Assembly: GCA_034096865.1 (NCBI GenBank)
Contig: JAWQFJ010009537.1
Coordinates: forward strand, 52,501-80,000
Reading direction: 5' to 3'
Source: Theodoxus fluviatilis
Taxonomy: Eukaryota; Mollusca; Gastropoda; Cycloneritida; Neritidae
DNA length: 27,500 bases
In this document: positions 1-9,570 of the stretch, in pieces
Layout: every line of letters begins with the position of its first letter
Position numbering within the stretch: position 1 is the first letter of the stretch
Notes under the pieces: generated by a model
Database searches by the model: none
Seen by the model: only the letters and a program-made list of their open reading frames with translations
What the model was told of the DNA's origin: nothing
Program-made: the position numbers and the translations under genes

Positions 1-46
1 TGGTGCTGGTTGCGACTGTAGTAAAGGCAGCAGTATTTAAAATAGT

Positions 47-380
47 AGCAGCAGTGGAAGTAGTAGTTGTAGCAAGTGCAGCTTTGGCGGTACTCGCAGT
101 AGCAGTAGTATTTTTTCATGGCAGCTATAGTAGGAGAAGCAGTAGCAGCAGAAGTGGTGGAGACCAATAGCGGTAGTAATAGTAGTAGTAACAGCAGGAA
201 CAGCAGTAGAAATGGTAGTGGTGGTGGTGGCGGTGGTCGTGGAGGTGATGATGTTAGTGGTGGTAGTGGTGTTGGTGGTGGTGGTCGTGGTGGTGATGAT
301 GTTAATGGTGGTGGTAGTGGTGGTGTTAGTGGTGGTAGTGGTGGTGGTGGTGGTGGTAGTAGTAGCTGTTGTGGAAGACA
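47..380. repeat. Triplet-repeat tract (AGT/GGT rich)
   Basis: Imperfect AGT/AGC triplets grade into a GGT-rich block at about 211-365 with scattered GAT and TAG variants. The tract is open in several frames on both strands and encodes only monotonous S/G, V or T runs. Those frames are best read as repeat shadows, not genes. Confidence 0.9.
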
Positions 381-939
381 GTAGATGCATGGTGGGAGTA
401 GATGACTAAAACAGAAGACTGCTGGTAGATTCATGGCTATGGAAAGACTAGCAGCAGTAGTAGGAACATGAGCATCATCAACATCAGCGGCAGAAACAGA
501 AAACGTGGAGATGTTTTTGGCACAGCGAGGCAGCACTACATCAAAGGCTCAAAATATGTCCATTTCCCGAATGAATGGCCGTTGACTTGACAACGTACAC
601 GTTCTTGTCTTGTGAGCCCCTGAAAAACTTTGCCTATTAAATTTTCTTTCTGCGAAGTCCCAAATGCGACGTGATCTACCTTCACGCAGGAATTCGTTTC
701 CCGGCCATTCCATTACCGAGGCGTATTTACGCATGCCCGATTTGCCGTTTTCCTTTGCCACTGCGCCGTCTGATCTGATGTGTACTTTGTTTTCATCGTT
801 CGTCTGAGTTCTCCGCCTCTTGCTTTTCTTTCGTTCACTTTGCATTAACTTTGCGTACTTCGTACATCGCTGCTGCACCATCTTCTCCTCTTGTCCTCGT
901 CCCTCTCGTCCTTGTCCTCCAAGCCCCAAATCACCTCTC
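381..939. other. Unassigned unique-looking DNA
   Basis: Ordinary-complexity sequence with no recognisable domain, RNA gene or convincing splice-bounded exon. A minus-strand open frame at 549-929 is basic and low in complexity and resembles nothing I know. Confidence 0.5.
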
Positions 940-1296
940 CTCCCGCTCCTCTTACTCCTGCTCCTCTTGCTTCTCCTGCTCCAGCTCCAGCTCTTTCTGC
1001 TCTTCCTCCTGCTTCTCCACCTGCTGCTGCTGCTGCTCTGCTCCCCCCTTCCTCCTCTTCCTCCTCTCCCTTTCTCTTCCTCCTTCTTCCTCTTCCTCTT
1101 CCTTCCTCGACCTTTTCCTTCCTCTTCCTTCCTCTTCCTTCTCTATCATCTTCCTTTTATATCCTCTTTCTTCTTCCTCTTTCTTCTTCCTTTTTAGTTC
1201 TCTTCCTCCTCCATTCTCTTCCTTCTTCCTCTTTCTCCTTCTTCCTCTTCCCCTTCCTTCCTCTTCCTCCTTCTTTCTCTTCTTCCTCTTCCTAGC
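940..1296. repeat. Polypyrimidine CTT/CCT tract
   Basis: About 350 bases that are almost entirely C and T on the plus strand, made of degenerate TCC, TTC and CTCTT units. Such purine/pyrimidine strand asymmetry can form triplex (H-DNA) structures; that is general knowledge, not shown here. The serine/phenylalanine/leucine or lysine/glutamate/arginine open frames over it are shadows. Confidence 0.85.
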
Positions 1297-1644
1297 CGTC
1301 AAGTTTAAAATCCTTAATCTGCTGAACTTCTATCTCCAGTTCCACTGTTCCTATTCCCATTGCTATTTCTACATCTGTTCCTGTTCGTTCCTTTCTAATC
1401 CAAGACTTCCGTTCTTTGTTTTCGCACCATCAGTGGGAATGGAATGATTCTCGTTTGGAAACCCCAGCGCAGGCCCCGGGTCCCTAGCTGCTCCCGTCTG
1501 TGGTATTAGAAGGCGCTTTGTGAGGGTTACAGTCCATTTGTTTGGAAACTGGAAGACTCTCAGCAAGGAACAGTCAAGTTCCACGCGTGTCTTGCCTGCT
1601 GTGTTTCATCTTCCGGAGGCCAAGGCAAACGTTCGCCTCTCTCG

Positions 1645-1658
1645 GTTACCATAGCAAC
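1645..1658 (+). promoter_or_regulatory. X-box motif, RFX factor type
   Basis: The sequence reads GTTACCATAGCAAC, which is the full 14-base imperfect palindrome recognised by RFX-family transcription factors. These factors control ciliary genes across animals. A second X-box-like site lies 67 bases downstream. No gene start is recognised nearby, so function is inferred from the motif alone. Confidence 0.45.
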
Positions 1659-1725
1659 TGCTTTAAGGATTTGAAAGTCCATCGCTCCCTAAGACCGTCC
1701 AGTCATCGACCTCAGATACACCCCA

Positions 1726-1739
1726 GTTCCCATGGCAAC
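1726..1739 (+). promoter_or_regulatory. Second X-box-like motif
   Basis: The sequence reads GTTCCCATGGCAAC. It matches the GTNNCC-AT-GGNAAC form of the X-box on both half-sites. Its closeness to the exact site at 1645-1658 makes a chance origin less likely than for a lone motif, but no promoter is otherwise visible. Confidence 0.4.
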
Positions 1740-1812
1740 CTGTTGCTTCCATCGCTTTTTTGTGGCAACAGAACAGCGCCGTATCCAAGTCGGTTACTAC
1801 GGCGTTTCCAAG

Positions 1813-1815
<3 letters not shown>

Positions 1816-1864
<49 letters not shown>

Positions 1865-2228
1865 GTGTATTTGTGTGTGTGTGTGTTGGGTGTGTTTGTG
1901 TGTGTTTTGTGTAGGTGTTTGTGTGTATGTTTTTATTGTGTGTGTTTGTGTGTCTGTATGTTTGTGCGTGTGTCTCTCCGTGCGGCTTTGTATGCGTATG
2001 TGTGCGCCCGCGCGCGCGTATGTGACTGTGTGTGTGTGTGAGTGTGTATGTATGTGTGTTTGTGTGTGCATGCGTTTGTGTGTGTATGTGTATGTGTGTG
2101 TGTCTGTGTTTGCGTGTATGTTAGTGCGCACGCACGCGTGTGTGTTTTGTGTCTACGTTTGCGCGCGCGCGCGCGCGTGCGTGTGTGTGTGTATGTGTGT
2201 CTGTCAGTCTGCATGTGCCTCTGTGTGT

Positions 2229-2271
<43 letters not shown>

Positions 2272-2340
2272 TGAATGTGTTTGTGTGTGTGTGTGTTTGT
2301 GTGCGCGCACGCGTGTGCGTGTGTGTGTGTGTGTGTGTTT
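1816..2340. repeat. Complex GT microsatellite block
   Basis: Begins with a clean (GT)n run of about 20 units, then about 480 bases of interrupted GT with TT, AT and GC variants, including a (GC)n run at 2161-2177. Every frame is open as Cys/Val or Thr/His, which explains the long open frames here. Confidence 0.95.
2161..2178. repeat. Alternating GC tract, Z-DNA prone
   Basis: A run of alternating G and C embedded in GT repeats. Alternating purine-pyrimidine DNA of this kind is known to adopt the left-handed Z form most easily. Confidence 0.7.
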
Positions 2341-4211
2341 CTGCACCCCTGTATATGCGATATGTGGAACTGTAATGTATAGAAGCCATTGGAAACATCT
2401 ACTTTTGTAGGTTAATGTGTATTTTGGTATGCAAGTGTCACGTACCCCACGTGATAATTACAGTTTGTATTTGCAGCACGTGTTTGACTTATGTTTCACT
2501 GTGTATCACGAGGTGTCTTTATGTAGTGGTCCCGACACTTTGTAGGAAGTTGTGCCACATGTTCTGCACGGAGATAACCGTGTCCGTTATGCTTTACACT
2601 GCTGTCTTCAATCTTCTCCCACACTCCTCTCTCCCTCTCTTTTCTATCCCTTTATTCTCCAGACACTCGGTCCTCTTTTTCCGTACACCATGTGTAGCGG
2701 GAATAGCAAAGATGGACAGGGGCCGTGATCAGTTACTCTTCGAGTCGTGGAACCCTGAAGAGGACAAGTGCTGTTATTACATTTTCGCGTTCATAGTCAT
2801 AGTGTTGGTGTCCAGTTGGGTGCAACTGGATTTTCCTTTTGTTTGTAGGTTCCAGTTTGGAGTGAACATTCCAGTGGAGGATTGGTTTTTATCCTCAGTA
2901 GCGGGACTTGTGTTCCTGATAGTGGAATTGTATCCCGTTTGTTTAGAGCTTGGGCTTCATTGAACTATGAAGGCTTGGGCATAGTGTCGAGATGTTCTCA
3001 ATGTACCGTACGACTTGCTATCTTGAGTTTGTATTGTAAAGGTATCCACTACCCCGATGTTGAAGGGGTTAATTGTGACACCGTGTTAAGTGTTCGTGCA
3101 GATGTGTAGGTGTTGTACTGGGGGCGAGAATGGAGCAGAATGGAGCTGTCAGAACATGGGAATGCTATAAGGGTAAGGACAGGTATCAGGATGCGCTATG
3201 GATGAAACGAAGATTTGATAGTAGCAAGAGTGGGCGAATATTGAATGACGCCAAATGTGATCATGGCACTTTGACGACAGAGGCATAGATGGAAGCAGAG
3301 AAATAACGTGGTTAAATAGGAAGATAAATGCAACTGCGTTGGTAGCAGTAACACTTATCGGGACGTGCTAATAGGGGGCGATATTGGTTCAGAAGTAGTG
3401 ATCATGAATATCGCCACAGCAAGGGAAAGGACCTATAATGAGGGGGTGCAGGGAAGCAAAACAGGCAAACATAGATGTGGATAGGGGCAAGTGGAATTGG
3501 AAGCTGTGACGACATCGTCTCCATCGGAAATGAGAGTGCTGGATGTAAGCGTTCTGTGACGGAAAAGTAGCAGGTGAATTGGATATGCTGTTTGGGGATA
3601 TTGATGGAGTCGGAGAGAGGGATGGGATATTTATTAGAAAAAGAAGAGCAGGCAGGAAAGTAGAGGAAGGGGCAGATGAAAGAGGAAGGGCTAAGGGGGG
3701 AGGGTGGGATGCCGAGCAGGTGGAGGGGAGCAAGGGGGGGGGGGAGGGAGGGGGGCAATTCCCATAAGGAGGTCCTCCAAGAGCTCGCAGTGAGCCTTAT
3801 CGTTACCCAAGGCAAACACTAGTGGGCTGTTGAGTCAACAGCTCCCAGTTCGTTCTTTTCAGAACTTGGCAGAACTTGCCGCTAGATGGGGTTGTCTGAC
3901 CCGACTCCATGCCAAAGCTCTTCATCCCCAACCTCCCTCCCCCATCCCCTCGTTCCCTTCTCCCTTCTCTCTGTCTGTCGCTCCCCCATCTCCCCAACTC
4001 TTTCCTCCCCGCCCCAACTCCCACTCCGCTCCATCTGCTGGGTTCAGCGAACAGGTGTCTGAAGTAGAATTATTGACCATCATTGAAACAATGGATGTCT
4101 TCAGTCATAGACAATCACCAGCTGTTCAGTAACGCATCCTGCGCTCCTTCTTACATCTCCCGAGTCACAGTGGACTCGTCAATGAATTGTCTGGAGAGAA
4201 AAAAACCACAC

Positions 4212-4213
<2 letters not shown>
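2341..4213. other. Unassigned DNA, about 1.9 kb
   Basis: Ordinary-complexity sequence. The longest open frame (2415-2963, plus) encodes a hydrophobic, cysteine-rich chain with no recognisable domain and no clear start, so I do not call it a gene. Purine-rich stretches lie at about 3590-3760 and pyrimidine-rich ones at about 3920-4030. No RNA gene or transposon end is recognised. Confidence 0.5.
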
Positions 4214-4250
<37 letters not shown>

Positions 4251-4293
4251 ATATAAAAATCTACACTTTCTTTGCAGCCAAACGCACACACAC

Positions 4294-4348
<55 letters not shown>

Positions 4349-4375
4349 ATATACATTCTTTGCAGCCAAACACAT

Positions 4376-4440
<65 letters not shown>
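4214..4440. repeat. Compound GA/CA array with a duplicated spacer
   Basis: Three GA tracts (about 4218-4249, 4299-4347 and 4387-4440) are separated by two related spacers. Each spacer starts CATATA, contains TTCTTTGCAGCCAAAC and ends in a short CA run. The array therefore seems to have grown by duplication of a unit of roughly 90-100 bp as well as by dinucleotide slippage. Confidence 0.85.
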
Positions 4441-4443
<3 letters not shown>

Positions 4444-4698
4444 GGATACATGTATGTGCAAGCGCGTGTGCGCGTGCTCAAGCGCACTACTTCTGGATGA
4501 ATAGACGAATAGTGTATCTAAGTTTACACATGCATATACAAGCAGTCGTGTGCTGAGCACAGAAGTGACAAGATCTCGCATATAGTGTGAGCCCGCATGC
4601 TGTCAACGCAAACTGCAACTCTGACCTTTCTATCATAACAAAGGTTAAAACTTCAGTTGTCGTTAAAGACAAGAGTCTGTTATGATGTTTCTTCCAGT
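4441..4698. other. Unassigned flank
   Basis: Complex sequence between the GA array and the dispersed repeat that follows. No feature is recognised. Confidence 0.5.
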
Positions 4699-4699
4699 T

Positions 4700-4823
4700 T
4701 TCGTGAGAGACGAATAACAAGGAAAATCATGATTTGCTCTGACTCTAGCGAGCTCTTGTGATGTATCGTGATCAAAAGCCTTGCACAGTCTACAAATACG
4801 GATAGACAGTAAAACTTCATCCG
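4700..4823 (-). repeat. Dispersed repeat copy A with a CRLCKA coding frame
   Basis: This stretch aligns with 24140-24262 at an estimated two-thirds identity over about 120 bases. On the minus strand one frame is open here and aligns with the partner as CRLCKA(F/I)(D/E)H followed by a short variable part and RV(R/K)AN. The C-x2-C-K motif comes from 4780-4794. A shared reading frame suggests both are decayed pieces of one repeated protein-coding element. I do not recognise the family. In this copy the frame runs on past the shared part before a stop. Confidence 0.5.
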
Positions 4824-5014
4824 TTTGTTCCTTCCATTTAAAAATAAAAGTCTTTTCGCCCCAGCACTCTCTCCATCGAGTGTGTTTTGTACTGCTACGG
4901 AGGGAAAACTTGCCAGAATGTATGGAATTCTCTAATGGACTACCTCTTTTCCGCCTGAAATGTCACATGAGTTTCTTCAGACAGCCAAGTGTTGTATAAG
5001 GCGAACGCCCCAGG
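4824..5014. other. Unassigned DNA before the minisatellite
   Basis: Short complex stretch. A plus-strand open frame (4781-4999) crosses it but shows no known motif. Confidence 0.45.
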
Positions 5015-5468
5015 GCGCTCTGACCTACTTCCCATTACAACTCATGCTTAGTGCGGTAAAGTGCCCCGGGGCGCTCTGACCTACTTCCCATGACCTCTAA
5101 TGAACAGTGCGGCAAAGAGCCTCGGGGCGCTCTGACCTACTTCCCATGACCTCTAATGAACAGTGCGGCAAAGCGCCTCGGGGCGCTCTGACCTACTTCC
5201 CATGACCTCTAATGAACAGTGCGGCAAAGAGCCTCGGGGCGCTCTGACCTACTTCCCATGACCTCTAATGCTTAGTGCGGTAAAGTGCCCCGGGGCGCTC
5301 TGATCTACTTCCCATTACCTCTAATGCTTAGTGCGGTAAAGCGTCCTGGGGCGCTCTGACCTACTTCCCATTACCTCTAATGCTTAGTGCGGTAAAGCGC
5401 CCCAAGGCGCTCTGACCTACTTCCCATTGCCTCTAATGCTTAGTGCGGTAAAGCGCCCCGGGGCGCTT
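5015..5468. repeat. 56-bp GC-rich minisatellite, eight copies
   Basis: Eight head-to-tail units of exactly 56 bp start at 5015, 5071, 5127, 5183, 5239, 5295, 5351 and 5407, with a partial ninth from 5463. Each starts GCGCTCTGACCTACTTCCCA and ends in a GC-rich piece. Two subtypes are visible: one with ATGCTTAGTGCGGTAAAG and one with ATGAACAGTGCGGCAAAG. The second subtype occupies the inner copies. At unit junctions the GC-rich end joins the next start into a palindrome. The last junction (5451-5468) is a perfect 18-base palindrome. Confidence 0.95.
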
Positions 5469-7017
5469 GCCTTACGTAACACGAGGCAGCAATCGATTAC
5501 AAAACTGGTGATTTTCTGCAAAACAGGTTTTGAGGACGTAAAATGCTGTATAACAAATTTTTTTGACAGAAACTGGGAAAATATCGTCATGGTATTGAAT
5601 CATCATTAATGAGTACATTATTTCAATGCAATGTCTGCACCTCACATGTGTCTCAATTGAGATATTGCAGTATAAGCACATTCTGCAGACGCTGCGGACA
5701 CGACTAGGCCTAGCCACGTGGAAGTCGAGAATCTCGTGCAGAAAATCTGTGGACCAAACAATCGTATCGCAAGTGCAGAGGCTCCATTAGAATCACCTCA
5801 CATTATGCGCAGAAGTAAAATGCTATTTTGCTTTCGTCAGTACTAGCACAGAGCAACTGCTCAATGTAAGTGCAACTGTAAAGTACGGCCGGCGCTGCTC
5901 GATGCCTCCTCATCAGCTGAAGCCCTTGGCTGCTGTGTTTTCGGGGCCTGCTGCAGTAGCTCAGTAAAGGGCGGTTCCAAGCAGCCCTGTTGCCATGGGA
6001 ACAGGGTCAGGTCATTCAGATCCAACCGTGCGTTTAAACCATTTAGGAAGCTCGAGCGCAACTCATGAGCAACAAACAAATAAGTTTTAACTTATTAACG
6101 TAACTTGACCCGACTCCACTTGACTTAAGTTGCGATAAGTTTTAACTGTTTTTCACCTATACATGCCACTGTTGCTCCCAGTGGACTGGTGACAAAAGAC
6201 ATACGCCTCTTCATGGCTGCCAGTATCATAATGGGCACATTGGGCTCTGATAAAGTGGAGGCGCCAAAACTCTTAAAAACAGCCACGCAGGTGATTTGCC
6301 TTGACTCCTATCGTGCTTCTCAACAACTCAAGGCCCTGGGTGAAAAAGGTTAACTGTGTTGTGAGGGAGAGGAGCTTCATTGTAGATAAACATGTTCCAG
6401 ATTCCCCCATCCCCCCTGGCAGTGAGGCGGCTGCTCTGTAAGATGCGGCAGTTGCTGAGCTTGAGCTGTGAGAATGAAGCAAAAGCATTTGTACGTGATA
6501 GTGGTAGTGAAAGTGGTGGCGACTGCAGCAAAGTCCATGAAATGTAGCAACGATTGATAGCAGTGGTGGTGAGAGAAGTTATGGCCTGTATTAACGACCA
6601 ATCTATTATTCTAAATGGTTTTTGATGATAAAGGTGACTGTGATAGTGATACGTTATTGTGATGGAGATGGTTACAGCTGTGATGTACGTGATAGCATTC
6701 GTGGGAGCAGAGATGGTGGTGACCCTAAAGCAGGTAGACAGACTGACAGGCAGACTGAGAGGAGGCAGACATGCAGTCTAACAGGTAGATAGATACACGT
6801 ATACATAATCATCCCATGGGGATTATCTTCCCCTACTCTTAAATATAAACTCTTCGGTGCACTTTTCTTGTTCTCCATGTGAAGAAGAAAAGTTAGTTCG
6901 AGCAGAGCAGCAAAACGTATGTCTGCTGGTGAAAACTATGGAACGTAAAGATTAAAACTGTTCATTCACTACACCACCACCAGTGACACAGGTACCCCTT
7001 CCAGCCCCTTCCACCCC
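5469..7017. other. Unassigned DNA, about 1.5 kb
   Basis: No convincing exon, RNA gene or transposon end. Small features are an AATAAGTT/AACTTATT hairpin near 6080-6097 and a near-palindrome with an X-box-like core at 5985-6006. Imperfect GTGGTAGTGA-type triplets lie near 6500-6700. Confidence 0.5.
5985..6006. promoter_or_regulatory. Near-perfect palindrome with an X-box-like core
   Basis: A 22-bp sequence that differs from its own reverse complement at a single base pair. Its centre GTTGCCATGGGAAC (5989-6002) matches both half-sites of an RFX X-box. No adjacent gene is recognised, so this is a motif call only. Confidence 0.3.
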
Positions 7018-7038
7018 CTCCCACCCCCTGCTTCCTCC

Positions 7039-7070
<32 letters not shown>

Positions 7071-7122
7071 TTCTTCCTCCTCCTCCTCCTCCTCCTCCTC
7101 CTCCTCCTCCTCCTCCTCCTCC
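7018..7122. repeat. (CTC)n polypyrimidine repeat
   Basis: A run of TCC/CTC triplets with a few CTT units and an uninterrupted core at about 7076-7122. It encodes proline runs on plus and glycine runs on minus, which are shadows. Confidence 0.9.
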
Positions 7123-7137
7123 TCGGCCTTCTCGGTC

Positions 7138-7175
7138 ACCTATCACCGTCATCATTGTTGTCGTAGTCATCATCG

Positions 7176-7226
<51 letters not shown>

Positions 7227-7345
7227 CTTATCATCAATCATCCACCATCTCAAATCATCGATCACCATCAATCATCATCATCATCATCATCACCAATCAT
7301 CATCATCATTCATCACCATCGTCGTCATCGTCGTCTTCGTCCTCA
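7138..7345. repeat. (ATC)n / (TCG) triplet repeat
   Basis: A clean (ATC)n core at about 7178-7225, then interrupted ATCATC, ATCACC and GTCGTC units. The poly-isoleucine frame on plus and the poly-methionine frame on minus are repeat shadows. Confidence 0.9.
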
Positions 7346-8069
7346 TCGTCTTCAATGCGTAATACTATTCAGCGTCAAGTAAAAAAAAAAACCAACCGGA
7401 TGCAACATTCAAGCACTTGAATCCATCGCACCTGTTGGGTGCAGTGAGAGTGTTTTTTTCCGTCGTCCCACTCTTCTACCACGGCACACATCAACAAGGA
7501 CAGGTCGGCCTTTTGATTTCCCTGCCAAGCGAAGCAGCAATAATCACGTGATGTTAGCTTAGTTAGTGCATCAACCGCTGAGGGCTCCATTATCTGTCTC
7601 TGATTTCTCGAGAAAGTTCGGCTGCCAGAGGAAATGGTGAGGTATCGGGAGACGGTGCGATTCAGACCAACGTTAGGGTGTGATGGGTTGGGTTGGGGTC
7701 GGAGAGGGGAAATGGGTGTTCACCTCTCCATCCCACCACGTGACCCCAGTCGACCCTAACAGAGATGCCAAGATACACAGAGATAACATTGACGTAGCAG
7801 ACATAGAGTGAAGACTTGGTGAACGAATAAGCGAATTTAGGGTTACTGCGTTCGTGTAGAAAGAGACGAACACTGAGGCAGACAGCGTGCAAACATCGGG
7901 ATCAATAAATCACAGGGTATAAATACAGACGCTCCACTCTATGTGGCAGGAAACTGCACTTAGAATTCTCAGCACAGGCAACGTTATCTCAGCAGATGGA
8001 CAACGTTGCTTTATCCTTATCTTTGCCGATCCTAAAATGCGAAAACCATGTCAAGGTCACGATCGATAT
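7346..8069. other. Unassigned DNA
   Basis: Complex sequence with a short poly-A run at 7381-7390. No recognisable gene. Confidence 0.5.
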
Positions 8070-8083
8070 CGAGAGAGAGAGAG

Positions 8084-8114
<31 letters not shown>

Positions 8115-8207
8115 GAGAAAGATACACACACAGACATATATATATATATATATGTATAGAGAGAGAGAGAGAGAGAGAACATAAGAACATAAGAACATAA
8201 GAACTAA
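8070..8207. repeat. GA / TA microsatellite with AGAACATA units
   Basis: GA tract (8071-8120), short TA run (about 8137-8152), GA tract (about 8158-8178), then three copies of the 8-mer AGAACATA and a partial fourth (8177-8205). The 8-mer array could be the short-repeat tail of a degraded retroelement; that is inference. Confidence 0.8.
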
Positions 8208-8268
8208 GGAAGGATCACAGAAATGCAGAGAATGCATAAGCCAGATATCATCTAGCAGCTTCGTACCT

Positions 8269-8271
<3 letters not shown>

Positions 8272-8357
<86 letters not shown>
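8272..8357. repeat. (TA)n-(GA)n compound microsatellite
   Basis: About 23 TA units (8272-8318) pass directly into about 19 GA units (8319-8357). Confidence 0.95.
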
Positions 8358-8361
<4 letters not shown>

Positions 8362-9408
8362 CGTATTAGTACTGTGTTATGTGAGTTGTAAGATGGCGTC
8401 GTTCCATTTACGAGTCTTCACTTAGGATTCTAAAAATGCTCAAAGTTCGCCAAGCCAACTTGTCCTTAATACACAAATGATTTCTTTACTCGATGTATCT
8501 GTTCCATTACCCAAGAAAAACATACGTATAAATAGTTTGTCCTGACGCTCACTCCAGCTAAATTCCCCAGGAATAGTCAACACTGACGGTTTCAGAAGAC
8601 AGGAAAATGATGGTGAAGTGAACATTTTAATTCTGCCTTTTCTTGTTTGTTATTCTCCGATGATAGCTCACTATTTCAAATGAATGACACATAACTCCGA
8701 TATTATTATTTGGTTTTTATTTCAATGTATCATGATAACATTGTGCCATGTTCAGCGCACTTTGCATCAAGCTTCAATATATGCAGCTCATGAAGTCACC
8801 GCAACACATAGCTTCTGTGCATGCCATCGATAACGTCATGACGAGAAAACAAGCACAGAAATGTTATGAAAAGACCATGGGCTAGAGGCCATGATACCCG
8901 ATTGGCAAGTATGTACTGTACATCTGGAATCTGTGTGCTGTCAGTCTCATGACCGTTCCTAGCGGCTGTCGCACACGGTGAAACCAAAACACGTTGCTTC
9001 TGCCTCCACAATATAAATATATCTTTGTTTTACTGAAACAGTTTCAACGGTGTTCGCAAGCGATAATGCTTGTCTCGATGAGACCATTCAAGTGACCCCA
9101 CCCATCACCATGTAGGGATACTCGCGTCGTTCGGCCAAGATCGCTAAGTCCACATTGTTGTCCCCCATTTCCCCCCGGATAATGATGCAGGAGTACGAGG
9201 TGCTGCTATTGGCTGACTGGCAGAGTTGTATCAGTAAAGCAACATAGATATAGACAGCGTTGTAAATATCATAAAGAAAGACTTGAGATAGTGTATCCAT
9301 GCAGGAGACAACTGCAAGCACACGATTAAACACGCTACTCGGCTACAAATGCTGCGAGAAAACACGTTTCTGTCGCTCTATGTACATCAACCGAACGTCC
9401 AATTATCA
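8358..9408. other. Unassigned DNA, about 1 kb
   Basis: AT-moderate, complex sequence without a recognisable exon, RNA gene or inverted-repeat pair. Confidence 0.5.
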
Positions 9409-9413
9409 TATAC

Positions 9414-9450
<37 letters not shown>
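9409..9450. repeat. (TA)n microsatellite
   Basis: An interrupted ATACAT start leads into a clean TA run, about 60 bases upstream of the LINE-associated hairpin. Confidence 0.9.
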
Positions 9451-9452
<2 letters not shown>

Positions 9453-9510
9453 TACACAAATGCAACTAATGAGGAAGTATGAATAAATTGATAACCATAG
9501 CTTTCTCAAC

Positions 9511-9570
9511 GTATTCCTGTGCATATTCATCAAAAGGAGGAGACTTTTTGATGAATATGCACAGGAATAC
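9511..9570. repeat. Perfect 25-bp hairpin at the LINE left border
   Basis: Bases 9511-9535 are the exact reverse complement of 9546-9570. The 10-base loop is GGAGGAGACT (9536-9545). The right arm is the start of the LINE remnant. The left arm is an inverted copy of it, and similarity stops beyond 25 bases. The loop 10-mer recurs exactly at 10821-10830, directly after the LINE tail. The two 10-mers are therefore candidate target-site duplicates. Confidence 0.85.

Larger units (their letters stand above)
1297..1815. other. Unassigned DNA containing two X-box-like motifs
   Basis: Complex, non-repetitive sequence between the polypyrimidine tract and the GT block. I see no convincing coding exon. 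Two RFX-type motifs lie at 1645-1658 and 1726-1739 and are listed separately. Confidence 0.45.

Noticed and set aside
549..929. 126-codon basic minus-strand frame
   Set aside because: Low-complexity Arg/Lys/Glu sequence with no motif.
2415..2963. 182-codon hydrophobic, cysteine-rich frame
   Set aside because: Begins next to GT repeats, has no known domain, no clear initiation site and no splice support. A frame this long is possible by chance.
5015..5468. CRISPR array
   Set aside because: Units are continuous 56-bp tandem copies without unique spacers, in eukaryotic DNA.
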